From the NCBI GenBank assembly GCA_041396125.1, contig JAWKZG010000007.1, positions 1 through 64,000 of the forward strand: DNA of 64,000 bases, in the 5' to 3' direction. This DNA comes from JAWKZG01 sp041396125 (GTDB lineage: Bacteria > Pseudomonadota > Gammaproteobacteria > Competibacterales > Competibacteraceae). Positions 35,870 through 44,357 of the stretch are shown in pieces (position 1 is the first letter of the stretch; each line of letters begins with the position of its first letter). A model generated the notes under the pieces. It searched no databases. It was given only the letters and a program-made list of their open reading frames with translations, and was not told where the DNA came from. The position numbers and the translations under genes are program-made.

Positions 35870-36683
35870 AACGCCCGTCTCCGGCCCTACCACTACGCCC
35901 CTCGCCCAGCCGGTCAAGTTTCGTGGTGGTGGTTTTGCACCGGCCGGTTATGGCTATCTGGGGCCGCTGGTTTTTATGGTGCTGCTGATTTTATGGGAAA
36001 TCGGCACGCGCACGGGGCTGATTTCCAATCTGACCCTGCCGATGCCCTCGGCGGTGATGCAAACCCTGTACGAGCTGGCGCGCTCGGGTGTGTTGTGGGA
36101 GCACCTGCTGCCGTCACTGCAGCGTTTTGCCGTGGGTGGCGTGCTGGGCGTGCTGGCCGGTATTGCGGTTGGTGTGATGATAGGACTGTTTAGTCTGGCC
36201 CGCGCCGGGCTGGTGCCGCTGGTGGCAGCGCTGTTTCCGGTCCCGAAAATTGCGCTGCTGCCGCTGTTTGTGATCTGGTTCGGCATCGGTGAGAGTTCGA
36301 AATATGCGCTGATCGCGTTTGGCACGTTCACCCCGACCGTGGTGGCGACGTATGGCGGGGTGGATAATGTCGACCGCACGCTGATCCGCATGGGCCAGAG
36401 TTTCGGTCTGCACTGGTGGTCGATTGTACGCAAGATCGTGCTGCCGGGCGCGTTACCGGCGATCCTGTCCGGGCTGCGGGTGTCGCTGGCTATCGGCATT
36501 ATTCTGCTGGTGGCAGCGGAAATGCTGGGTGCTGAATTCGGCATTGGCGCATATGTGCTCACGGCCGGTTCGCTGTACGATCTGGAGCGTCTGTTCGCCG
36601 GGGTTGTGATCCTGTCACTGCTCGGTGTGACGGTCAGTTTTCTGATCGGCCAGCTGGAAAAATGGCTGCTGCGCTGGCGTTGA
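35862..36683 (+). CDS. SsuC/TauC-type ABC permease
   Basis: The 273 residues have six hydrophobic segments and the motif PVPKIALLPLFVIWFGIGE characteristic of the SsuC/TauC family, followed by LPGALPAILSGLRVSLAIGI. It is the last gene of the plus-strand island and faces the citG-like gene end to end with a 15-base gap. Confidence 0.9.
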   Translation: MSETPVSGPTTTPLAQPVKFRGGGFAPAGYGYLGPLVFMVLLILWEIGTRTGLISNLTLPMPSAVMQTLYELARSGVLWEHLLPSLQRFAVGGVLGVLAGIAVGVMIGLFSLARAGLVPLVAALFPVPKIALLPLFVIWFGIGESSKYALIAFGTFTPTVVATYGGVDNVDRTLIRMGQSFGLHWWSIVRKIVLPGALPAILSGLRVSLAIGIILLVAAEMLGAEFGIGAYVLTAGSLYDLERLFAGVVILSLLGVTVSFLIGQLEKWLLRWR

Positions 36684-36698
36684 GCTGGCAGACTGGAC

Positions 36699-37595
36699 TT
36701 ACAGCAGGGCGGCTGGCTGCACCGAGGGGCGCAAACGGGGTTCGGGTGCCATGTCCCGTGGCGTAAACAGTAGCCAGCTGGTGCTGATAGCCAGCAGATC
36801 GGCAACGCCTCCCATGGTCAGACGCTGTGTCTGATAGTGCTGATTGGCGGCCACCAGAAACAAGACCGGATCAACCTGATTCAACAGCAGTGTCTCCAGT
36901 ATTGTGCCATCCCGTTTCAGCTGGGCCAGTCCGGCCGGGCCGCAGCGACGCAGGGCGGTGGTGTCTTCCACAGTCTGCATCAGCCGCGCCAGCGCGAGCA
37001 AATGACTGTCCCGCTGAGTCAGACCTAGCTGTTGCGCTTGCCGCAATGCCGGTACCGCGACACTGAATACCGACGGCAGGCCCGCCAGGGTTTCCTGGAT
37101 GATACCGCCGGCATGATAGCGCTGCCGAGCCTGCGCGCCTTTGGTCCGGCGTGGCAGACGGTGGGAAAACAGTTGCTCAGCCACCGCCGCTATCGCATCA
37201 CTGACCGCCTGTTCATCGGTGCTTTGGGCATGGTGCACTGCTGCCATCATAACGCCGCCCAGAAAGATCGCGCCGCGATGGGTATTCGTGCCCAGCGTAG
37301 CGAACATATAGCGCTCGGCCTGGATGCCCAGATCGCGCAGGGTTTCAATTGTTCCACCCGTATGCAGGGCGCGGGCGCAGGCGGTGAAATAGTCCGCCAG
37401 TTGAGTAATTGAGCGGCGCATCAGCGGATAGTTGAGATCCTGGTGCGAGCCGCTGTCCCGGCGGTCTACCAGACCGGGTTTCGGGGTTAAATCAAGCTCC
37501 AGCAGCAGACCTTTCAGGAGTGCTTCAGACAGGCGCCAGGGGGCTGACTGTGGTGTCACTTGCGGGATTAAACGTGTCGAGTAGAACGGTGACAT
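36699..37595 (-). CDS. citG: triphosphoribosyl-dephospho-CoA synthase (CitG/MdcB family)
   Basis: ATG 37595 is preferred because upstream starts run deep into the citX-like gene. The 298 residues show the family motifs TPKPGLVDRRDSGSHQDLNY and GTNTHRGAIFLGGVM and an all-helical composition. The enzyme makes 2'-(5''-triphosphoribosyl)-3'-dephospho-CoA from ATP and dephospho-CoA, the precursor of the prosthetic group of citrate lyase or malonate decarboxylase. The adjacent citX-like gene favours citrate-lyase type. No lyase subunits lie in the window. Confidence 0.85.
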   Translation of the reverse strand: MSPFYSTRLIPQVTPQSAPWRLSEALLKGLLLELDLTPKPGLVDRRDSGSHQDLNYPLMRRSITQLADYFTACARALHTGGTIETLRDLGIQAERYMFATLGTNTHRGAIFLGGVMMAAVHHAQSTDEQAVSDAIAAVAEQLFSHRLPRRTKGAQARQRYHAGGIIQETLAGLPSVFSVAVPALRQAQQLGLTQRDSHLLALARLMQTVEDTTALRRCGPAGLAQLKRDGTILETLLLNQVDPVLFLVAANQHYQTQRLTMGGVADLLAISTSWLLFTPRDMAPEPRLRPSVQPAALL

Positions 37596-37980
37596 GATCA
37601 GGCAGTGCTCCCATGGGGTGACGGTAAAGGCGGATGCAATCACTGGCGGGCTGCTGGCACAACAGACAGGAACGGGGCAGAGCGCTGATCTTGGCTCGAC
37701 CGATGCGCTGGCCGTACGCTGTGTAGACAGCCAGATCGAGCAAGCGTACGGCGGGGACGGTATGTTCGATGGTCAGACAAATGCGCTTCACAGTATAGGG
37801 GGCTGTCGCTGTGACGGCAATGCAATACGGTCCCGGTATGTCTTTCCGGACGCCGAGAATACGCTGCGGCGCAAGCTGCTGTTGCAACTGTTGCCAGCCC
37901 CAGTTGAACAAGCCCCCGTTGAGCAAGTCCCTGTCGAGCAGGGGCCGGCTGCCGGCAGCGTCTAGCAGTGCTTGCGAATC
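37525..37980 (-). CDS. citX: CitX-like holo-ACP synthase, start unclear
   Basis: The C-terminal block RIGRAKISALPRSCLLCQQP followed by DCIRLYRHPMGAL matches the CitX hallmark (arginine, CLxC, A..C.R..RH), and IPGPYCIAV matches the family's central segment. The nucleotidyltransferase motif reads LLDLAV where CitX usually has two aspartates (DxD). The frame is open up into the ldh gene, with no good start after its stop, so the listed start is only the ldh stop boundary; an indel near the 5' end is possible. It overlaps citG by about 70 bases. Confidence 0.65.
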   Translation of the reverse strand, partial: DSQALLDAAGSRPLLDRDLLNGGLFNWGWQQLQQQLAPQRILGVRKDIPGPYCIAVTATAPYTVKRICLTIEHTVPAVRLLDLAVYTAYGQRIGRAKISALPRSCLLCQQPASDCIRLYRHPMGALPDHVTVLLDTFNPASDTTVSPLAPV

Positions 37981-39004
37981 AGACCTGCTGCAGGTTTTTA
38001 ATCTGCTCGAATAACGTCCGCGGAATGGTAATTCCTTCTGTCGGTGTGATTTGCCGCATTTGATAGCGCCGATCTGCCGGCAGGCGGGTACCCGGCTGCT
38101 CCAGCATGCGACTGAATAGGGCCTCGGCGTGGGCAAGCTGCGCTGTTTTATTATCTGCACTCACGCAGTGGCCCGGATCGATGGTGATAATAAATTCACC
38201 GCGCGGCGGCAGGCTGCCGTCTTTTTTATCCATCTGACTGACTTCAAAACTGAACGGCCCGCCAATCAGGGCACCGGCCAGTAATTCCACCATCAAGGCA
38301 ATCGCAGCACCTTTATAACCGCCAAAGGGCAATTGCGCGCCGGCCAGCGCGGCAGCAGGATCGGTGGTCGGCTGGCCGTCCGCATCGATCGCCCAGCCTT
38401 CAGGCAGCGGTTTACCGTCGCGCTGATGCAGCATGATCTCGCCACGGGCCGAGGCCGAGGAAGCCTGGTCAAAAACCAGTGGCGGCTTGCCGTCCGGCCG
38501 GGGCCAGGCGAACGCCATCGGGTTGGTGCCGAATAAGGGTTTGGTGCCGCCGGCCGGGGCGACATAACTGGCTGCCGTGACAAAAGCGAACGCGACCAGT
38601 CCCCGCTCGGCCAGCGCTTCCACTTCCGGCCACAGCGCGGCGATATGACAACTGTTGATAAGACCCAGGGCGGCGATACCCTGGCTGGTGGTTTTTTCTA
38701 CCAGCGGTTCGCGGCCCACACGCAAAGCCAGCGGGGCAAAACCATTATGGGCATCCACCTGGATAACACCGGGGGCGAGATCATGAACACTGGGTACGGC
38801 GACCGGGTTGACCAGACCATTGCGGGCGGATTGCACATAAGCGGGGATACGAAACAGGCCATGCGATTTGCAGCCGTCGCGTTCGGCGGCGGTTACGGTA
38901 TCGGCCAGAGCCTGGCTCTGTTCATCGGATATGCCATTGGCGCGCAGCGTTGCGCTGGCCAGGGCATGCACGTCGCTGAGGCTAAGGGGGATGGATTCTG
39001 ACAT
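37979..39004 (-). CDS. Ldh-family NAD(P)-dependent oxidoreductase (malate/L-lactate dehydrogenase fold)
   Basis: ATG 39004 follows TCTGGAGCAACC; longer starts upstream are rejected. The 341 residues match the malate/L-lactate dehydrogenase (Ldh_2) family: ESIPLSLSDVHALASATLRA, RDGCKSHGLFRIPAY with its conserved SHG, GLINSCHIAAL, PLFGTNPMAFAWPRPDG and PFGGYKGAAIALMVELLAGA. Family members reduce 2-oxoacids or cyclic imines (piperideine- or pyrroline-2-carboxylate) with NADPH. Substrate unknown. It is upstream of citX-citG on the same strand and divergent from the liv operon. Confidence 0.85.
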   Translation of the reverse strand: MSESIPLSLSDVHALASATLRANGISDEQSQALADTVTAAERDGCKSHGLFRIPAYVQSARNGLVNPVAVPSVHDLAPGVIQVDAHNGFAPLALRVGREPLVEKTTSQGIAALGLINSCHIAALWPEVEALAERGLVAFAFVTAASYVAPAGGTKPLFGTNPMAFAWPRPDGKPPLVFDQASSASARGEIMLHQRDGKPLPEGWAIDADGQPTTDPAAALAGAQLPFGGYKGAAIALMVELLAGALIGGPFSFEVSQMDKKDGSLPPRGEFIITIDPGHCVSADNKTAQLAHAEALFSRMLEQPGTRLPADRRYQMRQITPTEGITIPRTLFEQIKNLQQV

Positions 39005-39159
39005 GGTTGCTCCAGAGGTTAGGTTAAGATCAAACGCTGCAAACGGGGCTATTTTAAAGTGAATCAGCATTAAAACACGCCTGGAGTCTGGCATAATTCT
39101 GCTTACGCGATGATTACGACAAGCAAGATCGCTCAAATCACTAACGAGGAGATCACAGC

Positions 39160-40362
39160 ATGAGAGCCTTATTATTTTCGGCGCTGGCCGTCAGCCTGAG
39201 CCTGGGGGTAGCGACCGGAGCCGTTGCCAAAACCGTTAAAGTTGGCGTGGTAATGACCTATTCCGGTGGTGCAGCCGAATTTGGACAGCAGATTGACCGC
39301 GGCATGGATCTCTACCTTAAACTGCATCCCGAAGCGTTTGGCGGGCACGAGGTTGAGCTGATCAAGCGCGATGCCAAATCGCCCGGCGGTGATGTGGCTA
39401 AAACCGCGGTGCAGGAGCTGATTACCCGCGAGCGGGTGCAGTTGCTGGCCGGGTTTGTGTTCTCGCCCAATGCCATGGCCAGTGCGCCGCTGGCAACCCA
39501 GGGCAAGGTACCGATGATCATCATGAATGCCGGCACGGCCTGGATTCCGAGTCTGTCGCCGAATATCGCCCGGGTCTCGTTTTCGATGTGGCACGCGGCC
39601 CATCCGATGGGGCTGTACGCCAAGGAAAAACTGGGTTGCAGCACTGCGGCGGTAGGGTATACCGATTATCCGCCCGGCAAGGACAGTCTGGAAGCTTTCA
39701 CGCTGGGTTTCGAGGGCGCTGGCGGCACAGTGATCGATGCTATCCCAATGGGCAGCCCGCGTGAGGTGCCGGACTTCACACCGTTTTTTCAGCGCGTGAA
39801 AGACGCCAAACCGGACTGTTTTTATGTGTTTGTACCGGCCGGTAATCACGCCGCAGCGATGGTAAAAACCTATGGTGATCTGGCCATGCGCGATGCCGGT
39901 ATCAAGCTGATCGGGCCGGGCGATGTCATTCAGGACACCAAACTGCAGGCGATGGGCAACGAGGCGGTTGGCATGATCGTTATGGGGCATTATGCGGCTG
40001 ATCTGGACAATGCCGAGAACGACGCTTTTGTAAAAGCCTGGCAGGAGGCTTACGGCGCGGACAGCACACCCGATTTCATGGCGGTTTCCGGCTGGGACGG
40101 CATGGCTGCTATTGCCCATGTGATTAAAACTCTGGATGGCGATATCGACGCCGACAGCGCAATGCAGGTCTTGCGCGGCTGGACCTTCAACAGCCCGCGC
40201 GGGCCGATCCAGATCGACCCCGAAACGCGCGACATCATACACAATATGTATGTCGAGGAAGTGGTGAGCAAAGACGGTCGCCTCGGTGTCCAGGTACTGG
40301 ATACGCTGGAGCAGGTCAAAGATCCCTGCAAAGCGCTGCAAATCGGTAAATGTGCCAAGTAA
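39160..40362 (+). CDS. branched-chain amino acid-type ABC substrate-binding protein
   Basis: The 400 residues carry a signal peptide (LLFSALAVSLSLGVATGAVA) followed by KTVKVGVVMTYSGGAAEFGQ, the Peripla_BP_6 (LivJ-like) opening. TTRERVQLLAGFVFSPNA-type and GWDGMAAIAHVIKTLDGD segments fit the two-lobe fold. SD ACGAGGAG lies nine bases upstream. First gene of a complete five-gene transporter. Proximity to the ldh-like gene suggests 2-oxo- or aromatic acids as possible ligands. Confidence 0.85.
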   Translation: MRALLFSALAVSLSLGVATGAVAKTVKVGVVMTYSGGAAEFGQQIDRGMDLYLKLHPEAFGGHEVELIKRDAKSPGGDVAKTAVQELITRERVQLLAGFVFSPNAMASAPLATQGKVPMIIMNAGTAWIPSLSPNIARVSFSMWHAAHPMGLYAKEKLGCSTAAVGYTDYPPGKDSLEAFTLGFEGAGGTVIDAIPMGSPREVPDFTPFFQRVKDAKPDCFYVFVPAGNHAAAMVKTYGDLAMRDAGIKLIGPGDVIQDTKLQAMGNEAVGMIVMGHYAADLDNAENDAFVKAWQEAYGADSTPDFMAVSGWDGMAAIAHVIKTLDGDIDADSAMQVLRGWTFNSPRGPIQIDPETRDIIHNMYVEEVVSKDGRLGVQVLDTLEQVKDPCKALQIGKCAK

Positions 40363-40371
40363 CATAAAACC

Positions 40372-41241
40372 ATGCTGAACGCGCTGATCAGCATTATTTT
40401 CGATGGTCTGGCGTATGCCATGATTCTGTTCGTGATTTCGGTCGGACTGTCGGTAACCATGGGACTTATGGGCTTTGTTAATCTGGCCCATGGGGTGTTT
40501 GCGATGCTGGGCGGTTATCTGCTGGTCACACTGATGCAACATGGCGGGCTGGGATTTATTCCGGCCTTGCTGCTGGCAGCAGTGCTGATCGCGCTGTTCA
40601 GCCTGTTGTTCGAACGGTTCCTGTATGCGCCGCTGTACCGGGCCAGCGAACTGGATCAGGTGCTGCTGAGCATCGGGCTGGTGTTAATGGCAACCGCTGC
40701 TATGACCTATCTGTTCGGCCCGTCGCCGGTCGCGGTGCAGGTGCCGGATTACCTGTCCGGGCAATGGACACTGGGCGGGCGGGTGTTTCCGGTCTACCGG
40801 GTGTTGATGATTGCCTTTGGCTTTGTGCTGGCGCTGGTTTTATGGCTGGCGCTGGAACGCACGCTGCTGGGGGCACGCATTCGTGCAGCGGTGGACAATC
40901 GGCGTATGGCGGAGGCGGTCGGTATCAATGTGGATCGTTTATTTCAGCTGACTTTTGCCCTCGGCAGCGGACTGGCGGCGCTGGGCGGCGGGCTGGCGGT
41001 AGAAATTCTCGGCCTCAGCCCGACCTTTGCCAGCCAGTATCTGGTGCTGTTTCTGATTGTGGTGGCCGTAGGCGGTATGGGCACGATCAAAGGGAGTTTT
41101 CTGGCGGCGTTGTTGCTCGGTGTGATCGATAATGGCGGTAAATATTTGTGGCCTGAAGGCGGTGCATTTTTTATCTATTTGGTGACGGTTGCGGTATTGC
41201 TGTTTAAGCCGGGCGGTTTGTTTGGTGCGCGTGCAGCATGA
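40372..41241 (+). CDS. livH: LivH-type ABC permease
   Basis: The 289 residues contain about eight hydrophobic segments and the LivH landmarks GLMGFVNLAHGVFAMLGGYL and GARIRAAVDNRRMAEAVGIN. It starts nine bases after the binding-protein stop and overlaps livM by four. Confidence 0.9.
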   Translation: MLNALISIIFDGLAYAMILFVISVGLSVTMGLMGFVNLAHGVFAMLGGYLLVTLMQHGGLGFIPALLLAAVLIALFSLLFERFLYAPLYRASELDQVLLSIGLVLMATAAMTYLFGPSPVAVQVPDYLSGQWTLGGRVFPVYRVLMIAFGFVLALVLWLALERTLLGARIRAAVDNRRMAEAVGINVDRLFQLTFALGSGLAALGGGLAVEILGLSPTFASQYLVLFLIVVAVGGMGTIKGSFLAALLLGVIDNGGKYLWPEGGAFFIYLVTVAVLLFKPGGLFGARAA

Positions 41242-42209
41242 GCGAAGCCTTACACAATTACCTGCGCCAGCGTCAGCGGTTGCGCCCCGTCGAGGCTTTA
41301 CCCTGGCTGCTGGGGCTGGCGGTATTCTGGCTGTTTCCCGATTATCTGGCTTTTGGCGCCCAGGTTCTGATCATGATCCTGTTCGCACTGTCGCTGGATT
41401 TATTGCTGGGCTACGCGGGCGTTGTCACGCTGGGGCATGCCGCATTTTTCGGAGCGGGCGCTTACGCCGCCGGTATGGCCTCGGCCCATCTGGGCTGGCA
41501 TGAGCCGCTCTCGGCTTTAGTGCTGGCGGGGTTCAGTGCCGGCGTACTGGGTTTTCTGGCCGGACTGGTGTTAATGCGCTATCACGGTCTGACCCTGCTC
41601 ATGCTGACCCTGGCAACAGCTATCCTGCTGCAGGAGCTGGCCAATGTTAATGCGCAGATTACCGGTGGTTTCGATGGTCTGCTGGGCATCGCTTTTGCGC
41701 CGCTGCTGGGCCGGTTCGAGTACGACCTCTGGGGCAGTACCCATTATTTGTACGCGCTGGCGGTTCTGTTCGTTATGTTCTGCCTGCTGCGCCTGCTGGT
41801 GTATTCACCTTTCGGGCAGTCTCTGCTCGGTATCCGCGAAAACGCCAAACGGATGAATGCAATCGGTGCGCCGGTGTACTGGCGTCTGGTCGCGGTATAC
41901 ACCATCGCTGCCGCCATAGCCGGTGTTGCCGGTGGTCTGTTCGCCCAGGTCAATGCTTTTGTCACGCTTGATGTTTTGGGTTTCCACCGTTCCGGCGCAG
42001 TTTTGATTATGCTGGTTTTAGGCGGGGCGGGGCGCTTGTATGGCGCGTTCTGGGGCGTCGTACTGTATATGGTGCTGGAAGACCAGCTGGCGCGCCTGAG
42101 TCCGGAGTTCTGGGAATTTGGCGTGGGTCTGGTGCTGGTGCTGATTGTGCTGTTTGGACGCGGCGGTGTGCTGGGTCTGCTGGATCGTGTACGGGGAGTC
42201 GGGCGATGA
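41238..42209 (+). CDS. livM: LivM-type ABC permease
   Basis: The 323 residues have the landmarks LLGYAGVVTLGHAAFFGAGA, GIRENAKRMNAIGAPVYWRL and GGAGRLYGAFWGVVLYMVLE. The start ATG overlaps the livH stop (ATGA), and its own stop overlaps livG the same way. Confidence 0.9.
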   Translation: MSEALHNYLRQRQRLRPVEALPWLLGLAVFWLFPDYLAFGAQVLIMILFALSLDLLLGYAGVVTLGHAAFFGAGAYAAGMASAHLGWHEPLSALVLAGFSAGVLGFLAGLVLMRYHGLTLLMLTLATAILLQELANVNAQITGGFDGLLGIAFAPLLGRFEYDLWGSTHYLYALAVLFVMFCLLRLLVYSPFGQSLLGIRENAKRMNAIGAPVYWRLVAVYTIAAAIAGVAGGLFAQVNAFVTLDVLGFHRSGAVLIMLVLGGAGRLYGAFWGVVLYMVLEDQLARLSPEFWEFGVGLVLVLIVLFGRGGVLGLLDRVRGVGR

Positions 42210-42961
42210 GCGCCGATGCTGTTGTGCTGGAAACCCGGGGCTTGTGCAAATCATTCGGCGCGCTGGAGGTGGCCAGCAATATCCAGTTTGCGTTGCAGGC
42301 TGGTGCGCGGCATGCGCTGATTGGTCCGAACGGCGCGGGCAAGACCAGTTTTGTCAATCTGCTGACCGGCGTTTTAACGCCCAGTGCCGGCACAATTCTG
42401 TTGCGGGGGCGGGATGTCACTGCGCTGGATCAGGCCCGTCGCGCCCGTCTGGGGTTGGCCCGAACCTTTCAGATCAATCAATTGTTTCGCAGTTTGACGG
42501 TGCTGGAAAACGTCGTCATGGCTATCGCCGAACGCGAGCGTCTCGGCCGTTCCCTGTTTAAGCCGCTGGGTTGGCGCAGTGCGATCAGCGAGGAAGCCAT
42601 CGAGCTGCTGCAGAGGGTCGGTCTGGCCGAGCAGGGCTTGCGCCGGGTCGATGCCCTGGCGTATGGGCAGCAGCGCCTGCTGGAAGTGGCAATTGCGCTG
42701 GCGCAACGGCCTAAGGTACTGATTCTGGATGAGCCAGCCGCCGGTTTGCCCAGCGCCGAGAGCCATCGGATTGCCGAACTGGTCGAACAGCTCGACCCGG
42801 AACTGGCGCTGTTGATCATCGAACACGATATGGAACTGGTGTTCCGGCTGGCCAATCAGATCACGGTATTGGTCAGCGGTGCTGTTTTTGCTGCGGGGAC
42901 ACCAGATCAGATCGCGGCCGACGCACGGGTGCGGGCTGTTTATCTGGGAGAAGCGCCATGA
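42206..42961 (+). CDS. livG: LivG-type ABC ATPase
   Basis: The 251 residues hold Walker A GPNGAGKTSFVNLLTGV, a signature region that is degenerate (DALAYGQQRLLEVAIAL in place of LSGGQ-type), Walker B VLILDEPAAGLPSAE, and the H-switch IIEHDMELVFRLA. LivG proteins normally read LAYGxQR here, so the site is intact. Four-base overlaps on both sides. Confidence 0.9.
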   Translation: MSADAVVLETRGLCKSFGALEVASNIQFALQAGARHALIGPNGAGKTSFVNLLTGVLTPSAGTILLRGRDVTALDQARRARLGLARTFQINQLFRSLTVLENVVMAIAERERLGRSLFKPLGWRSAISEEAIELLQRVGLAEQGLRRVDALAYGQQRLLEVAIALAQRPKVLILDEPAAGLPSAESHRIAELVEQLDPELALLIIEHDMELVFRLANQITVLVSGAVFAAGTPDQIAADARVRAVYLGEAP

Positions 42962-43674
42962 CCGAAGCCGCCGATGTCTTGCTGAGTCTGGCGCATATTG
43001 ATGCCGGCTATGGTGCTACCCAGGTGCTGGAAGATGTCAGCCTGACGCTGGCAGCGGGCGAGTCGCTCAGCCTGCTGGGCCGTAATGGCGTCGGCAAGTC
43101 CACGCTGCTGGCAACTATCATGGGGCAGACGCGTGTGTATCGTGGTGCACTCAACTGGCAGGGGCAGGACTTGCAGGCACTGCGCACCTGTCAACGGGTC
43201 TGGCGCGGACTGGCGTATGTACCGCAGGAACGGGAAATTTTCCCCTCACTCAGCGTGCTGGAAAATCTCAAAGTCGCGCAGCGTCGTGGTGCCTGGACAC
43301 TGGCGCGGGTGTTTGAACTGTTTCCGCAACTGCGTGAACGGCGCAGCAATCTGGGTCATCAATTATCCGGTGGTGAGCAGCAGATGCTGGCCATCGGGCG
43401 CGCCTTGTTAGCTAATCCTCAGCTGTTATTGCTGGATGAGCCCTCTGAGGGATTGGCACCGGTGATTGTTGAGCAGTTGCAACAAGCCCTTGTTACGGTA
43501 CGTGATCAGACCGGTATGAGTATGCTGCTGGTCGAACAGAACAGTCGCCTGGCACTGGCTTTCGCGCCGCGTTGTCTGGTCATGAACAGAGGCTGTGTGG
43601 TGTACGACGGTGCCAGCGCTGCGCTGGCTGCAGATCCCGATAAACTGGACAGTCTGGTGGGTGTGAATCGTTAA
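42958..43674 (+). CDS. livF: LivF-type ABC ATPase
   Basis: The 238 residues hold Walker A GRNGVGKSTLLATIMGQ, signature LSGGEQQMLAIGRAL, Walker B LLLLDEPSEGLAP and switch VEQNSRLALAFAPR. Last gene of the liv operon, followed 48 bases later by a strong terminator. Confidence 0.9.
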   Translation: MTEAADVLLSLAHIDAGYGATQVLEDVSLTLAAGESLSLLGRNGVGKSTLLATIMGQTRVYRGALNWQGQDLQALRTCQRVWRGLAYVPQEREIFPSLSVLENLKVAQRRGAWTLARVFELFPQLRERRSNLGHQLSGGEQQMLAIGRALLANPQLLLLDEPSEGLAPVIVEQLQQALVTVRDQTGMSMLLVEQNSRLALAFAPRCLVMNRGCVVYDGASAALAADPDKLDSLVGVNR

Positions 43675-43722
43675 GGCAGATCTTTTGATCTGATTCTTGC
43701 AGGAAAACAATTTTGGCCCATT

Positions 43723-43755
43723 AAAAAAGGCAGAATCTGATGATTCTGCCTTTTT
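43723..43755. terminator. bidirectional intrinsic terminator
   Basis: GGCAGAATC and GATTCTGCC arms form a perfect 9-bp stem with a four-base loop, flanked by six A on the left and five T on the right. It ends the liv operon and can also serve the convergent cold-shock gene. Confidence 0.9.
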
Positions 43756-43826
43756 GTCCTCAACCTCGGAAGAGGGAGGTGCGGGCTTGCGGGCTACGCA
43801 CTGCAGGCCCTGTCACAATGCGACGG

Positions 43827-44033
43827 TCAGATGACGACGATGTCTTCCGCCTGCGGGCCTTTCTGACCCGGAGTGACATTGAATTCAACTTTCTGGCCTT
43901 CCGTCAGGGTTTTGAAGCCCGAGCCGGAGATAGCGCTGAAATGAGCAAATACGTCGGGACCTGATTCTTGCTCAATGAAACCAAAACCTTTCGATTCATT
44001 GAACCATTTAACAGTGCCGGTAGTTTTAGCCAT
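43827..44033 (-). CDS. cold-shock domain protein (CspA family)
   Basis: The 68 residues form a single cold-shock domain with RNP1 KGFGFIEQ and RNP2 DVFAHFSAI (GTVKWFNESKGFGFI start). It binds single-stranded nucleic acid and acts as an RNA chaperone. The roughly 320-base gap upstream (44034-44357) is AT-rich near the gene, with the TTATTATATATAGG stretch as a possible -10, leaving room for the long 5' leader usual for csp mRNAs. Confidence 0.9.
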   Translation of the reverse strand: MAKTTGTVKWFNESKGFGFIEQESGPDVFAHFSAISGSGFKTLTEGQKVEFNVTPGQKGPQAEDIVVI

Positions 44034-44357
44034 TAAAAATATCCTATTAATTCAAGAGTAACTGGAGCCTATATATAATAAGGCTATTTTGCTGGAAGTG
44101 GTGCTATTACTTATGTCGAACAGGACGAGGTACTATAAATGGAACATCGAAATGGTTGTGCATAAATATCAGACGTACTTTCTAGCTAAGCGAATTATAT
44201 ACAGCTTAGCGGCTATTCAACAAGCGTTCTGGTCGTTATTACACTCGATATGAGAGGACTGGACACCGCGTGCAGTCCCTCGGACAGCGCATGGGGACAA
44301 GTGTCACGCTGCCCGGGAATGTTTTCTCAATGGTTTCATTACAGGTTTTTTTGAGTT
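44034..44357. promoter_or_regulatory. intergenic region with presumed csp leader
   Basis: No gene is seen in this 324-base stretch. The first 70 bases next to the cold-shock gene are AT-rich and contain a TATATATAA-type box on the minus strand, consistent with a promoter and 5' leader. The rest, towards the ybdK-like gene end, shows nothing I recognise. Confidence 0.35.

Noticed and set aside
37595..37643. Longer citG start at 37643
   Set aside because: It would extend the overlap with the citX-like gene without a ribosome site, and the family N-terminus fits the ATG at 37595.
39172..40542. Long minus-strand ORFs opposite livJ-like and other genes (also 29254-30627, 45774-47147)
   Set aside because: They are antisense shadows of well-recognised plus-strand genes caused by codon bias; no family resemblance.
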